This document shows, piece by piece, positions 7,360 to 15,052 of a DNA stretch of 53,581 nt. Below the pieces are notes generated by a model. The model was not told the DNA's origin, made no database searches, and saw nothing but the letters and a program-made list of their open reading frames with translations. How positions within the stretch are numbered: the first letter of the stretch is position 1; the number at the start of each line of letters is the position of its first letter. Made by a program: the position numbers and the translations under genes. Source of the stretch: Shewanella atlantica (lineage in GTDB: Bacteria > Pseudomonadota > Gammaproteobacteria > Enterobacterales > Shewanellaceae). Where the stretch lies: the NCBI RefSeq assembly GCF_003966265.1, contig NZ_RXNV01000019.1, forward strand, positions 1 to 53,581, read 5' to 3'.

Positions 7360-7905
7360 CTACATATCTCCGCCACACTTGCCCTCTTTACCTTTCTTCA
7401 TCCCTTCGCCGCATTTACCCTCTTTTCCTTTCTTCATCCCTTCGCCACATTTACCTTCACCACACTTGCCCTCTTTTCCCTTGGCCATGCCTTCACCGCA
7501 CTTGCCTTCCTTACCTTTCTTCATCCCTTCGCCGCATTTACCTTCACCACACTTGCCCTCTTTTCCCTTGGCCATGCCTTCGCCGCACTTACCTTCCTTG
7601 CCTTTCTTCATGCCTTCGCCGCATTTGCCTTCACCACACTTGCCCTCTTTTCCCTTGGCCATACCTTCGCCACACTTACCTTCCTTACCTTTCTTCATGC
7701 CTTCGCCGCATTTGCCTTCACCGCACTTACCCTCTTTCCCTTTCTTCATATCGCCACCACACTTGCCTTCGCCATCTACAAGCTGGTAACCCGCTTCCAT
7801 TTGACTATAACCGAATGGGTTAGCCTGGACCTCAGCAGCAAAAGCTGAACCGATAACAACAGTGCCTAAGGCAGCAGCAACAGCGGTCTTTTTAACTAAA
7901 TTCAT
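7360..7905 (-). CDS. hvfA: HvfA-like RiPP copper metallophore precursor with 14 EGKCG motifs
   Basis: Precursor peptide of 181 residues. Residues 1-23 form a Sec signal peptide (basic start, hydrophobic core, A-F-A cleavage site). A short conserved spacer follows (NPFGYSQMEAGYQLV, ~29-43). From residue 46 to the end it is made only of G, K, E, C, M, A and D. All 14 cysteines lie in EGKCG motifs, the modification site known for HvfA. Residues 58-173 are four copies of a 29-residue unit (three identical, the fourth with one A-to-K change). GGAAG precedes the ATG. The next genes are the DUF692 enzyme and DUF2063 partner. The mature peptide is expected to bind Cu(I) outside the cytoplasm. It is longer and more repetitive than most relatives I know. 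Confidence 0.92.
   Translation of the reverse strand: MNLVKKTAVAAALGTVVIGSAFAAEVQANPFGYSQMEAGYQLVDGEGKCGGDMKKGKEGKCGEGKCGEGMKKGKEGKCGEGMAKGKEGKCGEGKCGEGMKKGKEGKCGEGMAKGKEGKCGEGKCGEGMKKGKEGKCGEGMAKGKEGKCGEGKCGEGMKKGKEGKCGEGMKKGKEGKCGGDM
7387..7734 (-). repeat. Four tandem 87-bp coding repeats in hvfA
   Basis: Exactly 348 bp, four units of 87 bp, encoding the 29-residue EGKCG unit. The units differ at several third codon positions (for example Gly and Lys codons) while the protein stays the same. Confidence 0.93.
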
Positions 7906-8257
7906 AATGTCTTCCTTTCAAATTAAAAATATTAGATTTGGGTTACCAACCAAAATGTTGTTAGCTGGCTCGCATTAATAGACCCGACACACCGCAAATT
8001 TATTTCAAAAATTTTACCGGGATCACATTTATGACGCATTATTAGCATAAGCGCAACTTTTGGACTTTGCCTAACAAAGCATCGTTTTACGAAAACATCC
8101 CCTGAGATTTATCTCTTTATACAAATCGATATAAGAAAGTGAGTTGCTCAGTATTTTTTGGGCAAACTAATTCAAGGCGAATTGATGAGGAGTGCTGACC
8201 CCTTTGAAAGTCAGTCAACGCAGAAGTAGGAAGGCAAAATACTCCTGAAGGTGAGTT

Positions 8258-8286
8258 TTGTATCGCCAGCACGCTTAGGGTAGAAT
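8258..8286 (+). promoter_or_regulatory. Predicted sigma-70 promoter for dusC
   Basis: TTGTAT (8258-8263), a 17-bp spacer and TAGAAT (8281-8286). It would give dusC a leader of about 185 bases. The rest of 7906-8476 holds the hvfA upstream region; I see no convincing gene there. Confidence 0.5.
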
Positions 8287-8476
8287 GCTCGCCCGTTTGT
8301 AGGGGCGTTATGTTTCTGAGCTTAAATAGCCGGCTTTCGAATAGCCGGAAGACACTCAGACTCCAGGTGTCAGCAGGAAAAGGTCTACAGAAGCTGTCGA
8401 CTGCAACCTGCTGTGTACTATCCGTAAGAGAATCGGCCCCCTTTATAAAGTTGTTAATCATAGAAAGAGTCATACA

Positions 8477-9403
8477 ATGCGCGTAATACTTGCTCCGATG
8501 GAAGGGGTTGCCGATGCACCGATGCGTTCGCTACTCACTAGCGTTGGTGGATACGATATGGTCATCAGCGAATTTATTCGCGTCGTAGATCAGCTACTGC
8601 CTGAAAAGGTTTTTTATCGATTATGCGCCGAATTAGCCAATAACAGTCAAACCCAAGCAGGAACCCCTGTACGACTGCAACTATTAGGGCAACACCCCAG
8701 CTGGATGGCTGAAAATGCCCTTAGGGCTGTAGAGCTGGGCTCTCGTGGTGTCGATCTAAATTTTGGCTGCCCGGCCCCAATGGTCAATCGCAGTAATGGT
8801 GGTGCAGCGCTGCTAAAAGAGCCTGATACTATCTACCGTGTAACTCATTCAGTGAGAGAGGCTGTCCCCAGTAATCACCCCGTATCAGCCAAAATAAGAT
8901 TAGGCTGGGATGATAAGAGTCGATGTGTCGAAATTGCACAGGCAATTGAAGCCGCCGGAGCCACTGAACTGACGGTACATGCCCGCACTAAAGAGGAAGG
9001 CTATAGACCCCCCGCTCACTGGGAATATATTAATCAGATCAAAGAGGCTATCTCTATCCCTGTTATTGCCAACGGCGAAGTCTGGAACCGGGAGGATTAC
9101 CAAAGGTGTCAGGTTGTCAGTGGCTGCAATGATGTCATGGTGGGCCGCGGAGCATTAGCCGTTCCCAACCTTGCTCATGTCTTAAAAGGAACACAAGATG
9201 CCATGCCATGGAATGAAGTTAAGCAACTGCTGCTTCAATATTCTGAATATGAGATCGTCAGTGCTAAAGAGAAATACTACCCGGCACGGATCAAACAGTG
9301 GCTTAGGTTTATTGTCCTCCAGTATGAAGAAGCCGACCTCCTGTTCAGACAGGTTAGAGTCATGAAACAAACGGCCGACATTTTAGCGGCATTAAAAGCC
9401 TAA
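8477..9403 (+). CDS. dusC: tRNA-dihydrouridine(16) synthase DusC
   Basis: A flavoenzyme that reduces uridine 16 in the tRNA D-loop. The 308-residue protein opens MRVILAPMEGVADAPMR (flavin-binding strand), has the Dus signature LNFGCPAPMVNRSNGGAALL with the catalytic Cys (~residue 98), and VHARTKEEGYRPPAHW, which is typical of the DusC subgroup. The C-terminal recognition domain (from ~240) is DusC-like (PARIKQWLRF). It is a single-gene unit. Confidence 0.94.
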   Translation: MRVILAPMEGVADAPMRSLLTSVGGYDMVISEFIRVVDQLLPEKVFYRLCAELANNSQTQAGTPVRLQLLGQHPSWMAENALRAVELGSRGVDLNFGCPAPMVNRSNGGAALLKEPDTIYRVTHSVREAVPSNHPVSAKIRLGWDDKSRCVEIAQAIEAAGATELTVHARTKEEGYRPPAHWEYINQIKEAISIPVIANGEVWNREDYQRCQVVSGCNDVMVGRGALAVPNLAHVLKGTQDAMPWNEVKQLLLQYSEYEIVSAKEKYYPARIKQWLRFIVLQYEEADLLFRQVRVMKQTADILAALKA

Positions 9404-9620
9404 GTATAGAAATCGTTCGATTCTATCTTGTCAGCTTGTGTGGGAATTTTGTTCGCTTATTCTTTGATATAGGACAAATTATCCCAACCTGAGAGGTCAG
9501 ATCTGTACTGATATGGGATTTTCATGGAGAAAATATGACTGAGTTTTGATCTTAGTCATAGTCAAACAGCCTCACCTGTTTAGACTTAATGTCCGTAAGT
9601 CAATAACTAGGCATATTTTC

Positions 9621-9977
9621 GTGAGCATATCCCATATCAGACATGAATTGTCGCAGCTCGAAACACATCTCAGGAAAGAGATCGGTGCGCTTGCAGAAAT
9701 CAATCAAGTATCTCTGGAAGCTGAAACATCCTCTCTTTGCGAAATTATTGAGGTACTGACCAAAGCCGGCCTATGTGATCATCCGCTATTTTCAAAATTG
9801 ACGAAACTGGATGCAGCCATCTGCCAACTCGATATTGGTGTATATGGTTTATGCTCTGATTGCGAAAGTGAGATCGAGTCTGAACGTTTAACTCTGGATC
9901 CAATAGAGCAAAGGTGCGCTAATTGCGCCGAACAATATGAGCACGAGCATAGACAAGAGCTTAGGCTGACACATTAA
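9621..9977 (+). CDS. DksA/TraR-family C4 zinc-finger protein
   Basis: A small protein (118 residues from the GTG at 9621; the open frame extends upstream to 9546). The N-terminal half is a coiled coil (SHIRHELSQLETHLRKEIGAL), followed by the DksA/TraR pattern LDIGVYGLCSDC and a C4 zinc finger: C-x2-C, 17 residues, C-x2-C. Family members bind the RNA-polymerase secondary channel. It is shorter than DksA, and I see no clear pair of acidic residues at the coiled-coil tip, so full DksA activity should not be assumed. The start is weakly supported (poor SD). Confidence 0.82.
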   Translation: MSISHIRHELSQLETHLRKEIGALAEINQVSLEAETSSLCEIIEVLTKAGLCDHPLFSKLTKLDAAICQLDIGVYGLCSDCESEIESERLTLDPIEQRCANCAEQYEHEHRQELRLTH

Positions 9978-10083
9978 TCACATCGAGTAAGAACTTTCTT
10001 TTTGCCTTTGAACTATCGTTGCCCTTACGTGTGCCAGCAATTAATCGTTATAGCAAGTTACCTTCCTTTATAATTGCTGCACA

Positions 10084-10111
10084 AAAAAGTCGGCGTTTAA
10101 GCCGACTTTTT
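10084..10111. terminator. Bidirectional terminator
   Basis: AAAAAGTCGGC / GCCGACTTTTT, an 11-bp stem with a 6-base loop, between the convergent DksA-like gene and the TonB receptor gene. A/T runs flank both sides. Confidence 0.88.
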
Positions 10112-10129
10112 ATCTGGTAACGAGCTAGA

Positions 10130-12751
10130 TTATAGTTTTACACTCGCTTGCAAGTAGAAGTAACGTCCTAACGTATCATAAGTGTAGGGATCTGTGTTGG
10201 CATCGTTATTACCAGTGTAATATGGTGCCTCTTCGTCGAGTAAGTTATTTACGCCAGCTGACAGCGTCCATCCTTGAGGAAGGAAGTAAGTAGCTGAAAC
10301 ATCGTGATAGATAATGCTATCTGTCGATGGTGCATAACAAGAAGATGGCTCACTTTGACACGCATAACTATCCATTCCGGAGATATATCGTGCTTGATAG
10401 TGTGCTCCCCAACTATCCCCTTCCACACCTAAGTCAAAATTAGTCTTATACTTGGCAAAACCGCCACTACCTGACGTGATAAGGCCCGCATAATCTATTG
10501 ACTCACCTAAGATAATAGATTCGTTCTCGAGCAAAATAGTCGAATCTAAACTTGTTGTCCATGCAAGTCCAACAGCATCGAAGGCATAAGCTAAATTAAT
10601 GTCGATACCTGAAGTGTTTTCAGCACCAATGTTCTGTAGCTGGTTGTTAAATATGATGCGATTACCACCGCCCATTTTGATATCGGCAGACTGACACAGA
10701 CTTGTTTCTGTATTGATTGGGTTACCCTGCGCATCCATACACTGATCAACGATGTACTGCGAGTCAACTAAGGCAATTGAGTTAGTTATCGAGATATCAT
10801 AGTAATCCGCTGTTACCGAGAAACCATCAAACCATGAAGGTGAATAGACAAAACCTGCAGTAAAGGTTTCAGCCTCTTCCGGTGTCAGATTAGGGTTACC
10901 ACCGCGCGTCACTTCCGCTTGATCTTGGCCTACCGGATGCTCAACCTGGTCGAACGAGGGTGACTTACCCGAATATAACTCATCGACTGACGGTGCTCTG
11001 AATGCCGTTGAAGCTACGCTACGAAGCATAAGATCATCGGTCATGCGCCAGGTCAAACCCAGCTTCCAGGTACTATCACTACCAAATGTGCTGTAATCAA
11101 AATATCTAACCGCGGCACTCAAATCGACTTGCTCGGCTAAAAATACGCCTGACAATAATGGAATCGCTAACTCTAAATACGCTTCAGAAACATCATATTC
11201 CCCACCCGTTGGCTCAACTTTAGGGTCATTTGCCATACCTTGCGATGTTAAAGAATCAGGGATAAACCAAGCTTTTTCCGTTCTATGCTCTAGACCCGTA
11301 GCAAACCCTAAGTAGCCTGCAGGCAATTCTAAAACCTCACCAGAAAGGTTAGCGGATAAAATAAACATCTCACTACCACCAGAATTTAGCTCGGTATAGA
11401 GATACTCATTCATATTTTCTTGCGACCAGGAAGCTTGATCCAGTGGATTAAACGTACCCTCTTCAATACCTGTATTAACTGAGCCCATATTGATAAGGTT
11501 TGCCAGACGGTCTACCGAATCATTTCGTCCGTAGTTAACTGAAGTATCCCATGCCCAACCATTATCCAACAAGCCGTCCAGTCCAACGACAACTCGAACC
11601 GTGTCTACAACCTGAGAAAACTCACGATTTCCGACATCGGCCATACGACGACCATAGTCCAATTCGTCACCATATTCGTAACCATGCTCTAATAGGCTAT
11701 CTCCCATGGCCTCTGTATATGTAAATGTGTCAGTCCATATCGGTTGAGGTGCCATCTGCTGTTCAGACCAGCGCTTAGAATACATGGCTTCACTGAACAG
11801 ATTAATCGAATCAGTAAGTTCAAAGTTACCTAATGCAGTCAGGTTAAGGCGCTGCATTGGTGTATATAAATAGCTCGACGCATTGTAGTTATACTTATCA
11901 TCGTCGGTAAATTCATGCCAAGTTCCATCAAGACTACCTTGTAAAGAATCACGTCCATCAGGCCCCCAAATATGGCCACCAGGGGTATATGAACTACCAC
12001 CGCAATATAGCTCTAAATTGCCATCGGCACCGACACGCTCGGCATAGTCACACTGTGTTGCGTCGCGGTCAGCCATGCTCGCTTCGCCACGGTCCATATA
12101 CTGCAGACCCATAACAACATTACCGCGGTCAAAGCTTCCCCCCATGGTGAGGTCGAAGCTGGTTTCACTTGCATCTCCCTGACCGGAAACACCAGTTTGC
12201 ACATTAGCCTCTAAACCTTCGAAGTCATCTTTAAGAATAATGTTCACAACACCGGCTACAGCATCTGAACCATATACCGAAGAAGCACCATCTTTCAGTA
12301 CTTCGATGCGTTTAATCATAGACACAGGAATGGTGTTCAAATCGACAGTTGAAGCTGCACCTGTACCCGAGTTGACCATACGGCGGTTATTTACCAATAC
12401 TAAGGTTCGCTGCGAACCTAAGCCTCTTAAATTGATAGAAGCGTTACCTTGAGAACCATTATTAATGCCAGGATTTGTCATTGCGCCACCAGTGGCTGTC
12501 ATCTTTTGTAGTACTTCATCGATAGAGGTTGCACCGGCGGCCTTGATTGCACTGGCATCAATCACAGTAACCGGACTTGCCGTTTCCATGTCTGTTCTTT
12601 GAATTCGAGAACCTGTCACTTCGATACGTTCAACATTAGCACCTTCGCTCTGCTCTTCAGCAAACGCTAATCCTGAGAAAGCAACACTGGTTGCAGCGGC
12701 AGCGATTAAACTAGTGCGCACGGCTTTTGCTGTTAAGGTCAAAGAGTTCAT
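10130..12751 (-). CDS. TonB-dependent outer-membrane receptor
   Basis: An 873-residue receptor. The start is ATG at 12751 with GGGAG 7 bases upstream. A signal peptide covers residues 1-~31 (AAAATSVAFSGLAFA). A TonB-box-like RIEVTGSRI follows, then the plug domain (~45-165) with INLRGLGSQRTLVLVNNRR and EVLKDGASSVYGSDAVAGVVNI, and a beta-barrel to the C-terminus. Typical motifs include SVASTAFRAPSVDELYSGKS and GGNPNLTPEEAETFTAGF. The last residue is Leu rather than the usual Phe. The substrate is not evident: no neighbouring transport or regulatory gene points to iron, B12, sugar or peptide. It resembles the large receptor class common in marine gammaproteobacteria. Confidence 0.93.
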   Translation of the reverse strand: MNSLTLTAKAVRTSLIAAAATSVAFSGLAFAEEQSEGANVERIEVTGSRIQRTDMETASPVTVIDASAIKAAGATSIDEVLQKMTATGGAMTNPGINNGSQGNASINLRGLGSQRTLVLVNNRRMVNSGTGAASTVDLNTIPVSMIKRIEVLKDGASSVYGSDAVAGVVNIILKDDFEGLEANVQTGVSGQGDASETSFDLTMGGSFDRGNVVMGLQYMDRGEASMADRDATQCDYAERVGADGNLELYCGGSSYTPGGHIWGPDGRDSLQGSLDGTWHEFTDDDKYNYNASSYLYTPMQRLNLTALGNFELTDSINLFSEAMYSKRWSEQQMAPQPIWTDTFTYTEAMGDSLLEHGYEYGDELDYGRRMADVGNREFSQVVDTVRVVVGLDGLLDNGWAWDTSVNYGRNDSVDRLANLINMGSVNTGIEEGTFNPLDQASWSQENMNEYLYTELNSGGSEMFILSANLSGEVLELPAGYLGFATGLEHRTEKAWFIPDSLTSQGMANDPKVEPTGGEYDVSEAYLELAIPLLSGVFLAEQVDLSAAVRYFDYSTFGSDSTWKLGLTWRMTDDLMLRSVASTAFRAPSVDELYSGKSPSFDQVEHPVGQDQAEVTRGGNPNLTPEEAETFTAGFVYSPSWFDGFSVTADYYDISITNSIALVDSQYIVDQCMDAQGNPINTETSLCQSADIKMGGGNRIIFNNQLQNIGAENTSGIDINLAYAFDAVGLAWTTSLDSTILLENESIILGESIDYAGLITSGSGGFAKYKTNFDLGVEGDSWGAHYQARYISGMDSYACQSEPSSCYAPSTDSIIYHDVSATYFLPQGWTLSAGVNNLLDEEAPYYTGNNDANTDPYTYDTLGRYFYLQASVKL

Positions 12752-12796
12752 ATTTTCTCCCTCATCATTACCACTCGATATATAAGCAGGTAACAA

Positions 12797-13606
12797 TTTA
12801 ATAGTAATTATTGTTTTATTGTTCTGATTTTAAAGTAAAGGTTAACTACCTCCCTTTAAATATTGTTTAAATATGCTAAGCAAGTCAACAGCGGTCACAA
12901 TTAAATAACCTTAGTGAAAAGATTTGATACAAACAGACAAACAAAACAAGCTACAACCAAGTAATGTAAAAAATAAAAGTGCGCTATATCTGCAGGTTAA
13001 AGCCGGAATGCTTATAAGGTAGATTTAAAGGCGAACGAATGCAGAAGGTGGATGATGGTTACAAGCAGATACACCTGTTCTATCTTGGTTAAATAGTAAA
13101 TACCAACACAAACAATAAATAAATAATAAATCCACCCCTAACAAATAGCGAAGCCAACCTATACAAACCCCGCGTCGTAATGCAGAAACGATAAAATTCA
13201 TAAACACCAAACAGGATCAAAATATTCATTTAAATAAAGGACTGGCCAGGCAACAAGTTATTAACACCCGTCTCAAAACTAAACAGCTCATTCAATGAAT
13301 GAAATCATATTCAGGCAAACTTTAATGGAAAATGTAATACCGATGGTTAGTTTTCCGTAACAACTTATCGATGATCAGGCGGTAAAGGCATTACACTTTT
13401 TGTGACGTTTAAGGCGAGGATCTGAGCCGATATTAAAAATGATGGAAAATATGACTGTTAATCGCTAAGGGATTTAAAGGTTTAAAGACTGCATCATCTA
13501 CAGTGCTATTACACCTATTGGATAAGAACGGATTTAGTGAAAGGATTTAACTAAACATTAGATGAAAGAGGATATCAACCAAGATTACCGCTATAGGCTA
13601 GCGCCT
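12797..13606. other. Non-coding stretch between the TonB receptor and ndk
   Basis: About 800 bp of AT-rich sequence. It contains the receptor leader and promoter region and a possible 101-bp MITE-like element (13335-13435, imperfect inverted ends). No convincing gene or RNA was recognised. Confidence 0.6.
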
Positions 13607-13613
13607 TATGATC

Positions 13614-13640
13614 AAAAAAAAAGAAGCCATTAGGCTTCTT
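13614..13640 (-). terminator. Terminator of ndk
   Basis: Minus-strand hairpin AGAAGCC-taat-GGCTTCT followed by a run of nine T, just after the ndk stop. Confidence 0.9.
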
Positions 13641-13659
13641 TTCTTTACCAGCATTCGAA

Positions 13660-14091
13660 TTAACGAGTGCGTGGGCATAACTCTTCAGCGCTGAAGAAAT
13701 ATGCAACTTCACGCTCAGCAGAAGCAACTGAATCAGAACCATGAGCGGCATTTTCATCGATGCTTTCAGCGAAGTCAGCACGGATAGTACCAGGAGCCGC
13801 TTCAGCAGGGTTTGTTGCACCTAAGATCTCACGGTGAGCAAGAACAGCATTTTCGCCTTCAAGAGTCTGAACCATGATTGGACCAGAAGTCATGAACGCA
13901 ACTAGTGCACCAAAGAAAGGACGTTCGCTGTGCTCAGCATAGAAGCCTTCAGCTTGTTCTTTGCTTAGGTGGATCATTTTAGAAGCGATGATTTTCAGGC
14001 CAGCAGTTTCAAAACGGTTGTAGATAGCACCAATGTGGTTTTTAGCAACTGCATCAGGCTTGATGATAGAAAAAGTACGTTCGATAGCCAT
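13660..14091 (-). CDS. ndk: Nucleoside diphosphate kinase
   Basis: Transfers the gamma-phosphate of ATP to nucleoside diphosphates. At 143 residues it has full family length. It begins MAIERTFSIIKPDAV and has the active-site segment DENAAHGSDSV with the phosphorylated His (~117). GGAAG precedes the ATG. It has its own terminator and appears monocistronic. Confidence 0.97.
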   Translation of the reverse strand: MAIERTFSIIKPDAVAKNHIGAIYNRFETAGLKIIASKMIHLSKEQAEGFYAEHSERPFFGALVAFMTSGPIMVQTLEGENAVLAHREILGATNPAEAAPGTIRADFAESIDENAAHGSDSVASAEREVAYFFSAEELCPRTR

Positions 14092-14379
14092 GTCTAGCTT
14101 CCTTTTTTTAAAACAGGTTTTTAATTTGCGCGGATTATACGAGATTTATCGGGGAAATCCTACCTTTAAAGTTGAAGCTGTGAGACATACATCAAAGAGA
14201 AACCTGAGGTAAGCGGATCGAAGACACATTTCACTCAAAAAACAACCGATAGTACACAAAAATAGCAAAGCTGTTCACCAGAGAACTCTGCCTTACGACA
14301 AACGATTCGAGTCGCAGTTACAAGAATCAGAAGGTAGATAGGCCCACGTTTTCCAACTAGTCAAGAAAGTGTTACTCGA

Positions 14380-14577
14380 TCAACTTTCTGCTATCCAGCA
14401 GGCTTGTACAGCCTCTAAGATACGCTCATTGCAATGGGCGGGATCATCTTCAAATGCGTCCAGCTCCAGGATCCACTCCCGAAGGTCGGTAAAACGGATC
14501 GTTTCAGGATCCACTTCCGGGTACTTCTCTAATAGATCCAGTGCAATATCCAGTGAGTCTATCCATTTTAATGACAT
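14380..14577 (-). CDS. iscX: Fe-S cluster assembly protein IscX
   Basis: A small acidic protein (65 residues) that binds IscS and modulates cluster assembly. The start is ATG at 14577 (MSLKWIDSLDIALDL) with AGGAG 8 bases before it. Family segments: TIRFTDLREWILEL, DDPAHCNERILEAVQ and ACWIAE. It follows fdx on the same strand, but a strong terminator stands between them. Confidence 0.94.
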   Translation of the reverse strand: MSLKWIDSLDIALDLLEKYPEVDPETIRFTDLREWILELDAFEDDPAHCNERILEAVQACWIAES

Positions 14578-14641
14578 AGTAAGCTCCTGCATTCTCTCTT
14601 GGGTTAGTGAAAGTATAGACAGCATCTTTGTAGACTAAAAT

Positions 14642-14679
14642 AAAAAGGGCAATAGCATACGAATGCTATTGCCCTTTTT
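14642..14679 (-). terminator. Strong terminator between fdx and iscX
   Basis: The stem AAAAAGGGCAATAGCAT / ATGCTATTGCCCTTTTT (17 bp, 4-base loop) ends in T5 on the minus strand. It should end most isc-operon transcripts before iscX. Confidence 0.88.
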
Positions 14680-14696
14680 AAAGCCGGTTCAGTTAA

Positions 14697-15035
14697 CTAG
14701 TTGCCTTCACTCACCATATTGATGGTGTACTTGGGAATATCCACGACCAAGTCACAGTCAGGTACTTTGGTCTGGCACGAAAGACGACTTTCAGGTTCCA
14801 AGCCCCATGCCTTATCCAGCATGTCATCTTCGAGCTCATCGCTCTCTTCAAGCTCATCAAACCCTTCACGAACCACAACATGACAGGTAGTACATGCACA
14901 AACTTTCTCACAAGCATGCTCAATATGAATGCCATTTTTCAGAGCAACATCTAAAACCGTTTCACCTACATTGGCTTCAATAACGGCCCCATCGGGACAT
15001 AGTTCTTCATGGGGTAAAAATACAATTTGCGGCAT
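14697..15035 (-). CDS. fdx: [2Fe-2S] ferredoxin of the isc system
   Basis: Electron donor for Fe-S assembly by ISC. 112 residues. Cluster ligands are Cys42, Cys48, Cys51 and Cys87 (C-x5-C-x2-C...C); an additional Cys46 is present, as in other Isc ferredoxins. It follows hscA with an 18-bp gap in one operon. Confidence 0.96.
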   Translation of the reverse strand: MPQIVFLPHEELCPDGAVIEANVGETVLDVALKNGIHIEHACEKVCACTTCHVVVREGFDELEESDELEDDMLDKAWGLEPESRLSCQTKVPDCDLVVDIPKYTINMVSEGN

Positions 15036-15052
15036 TGGGTTACCTATTTAAT

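Noticed and set aside
7321..7848. Long plus-strand open frames antisense to hvfA with repeated FTFLHPFAAF or LPSFPF patterns
   Set aside because: They are mirror images of the repetitive EGKCG coding sequence; no ribosome site, and the minus-strand gene has signal peptide and operon context.
8117..8473. 118-codon minus-strand open frame upstream of dusC
   Set aside because: It covers the predicted dusC promoter and leader, its composition is not protein-like, and no known family or good ribosome site is visible.
13025..13210. 61-codon hydrophobic minus-strand open frame upstream of the TonB receptor
   Set aside because: No convincing ribosome site, AT-rich non-coding context and no recognisable pattern.
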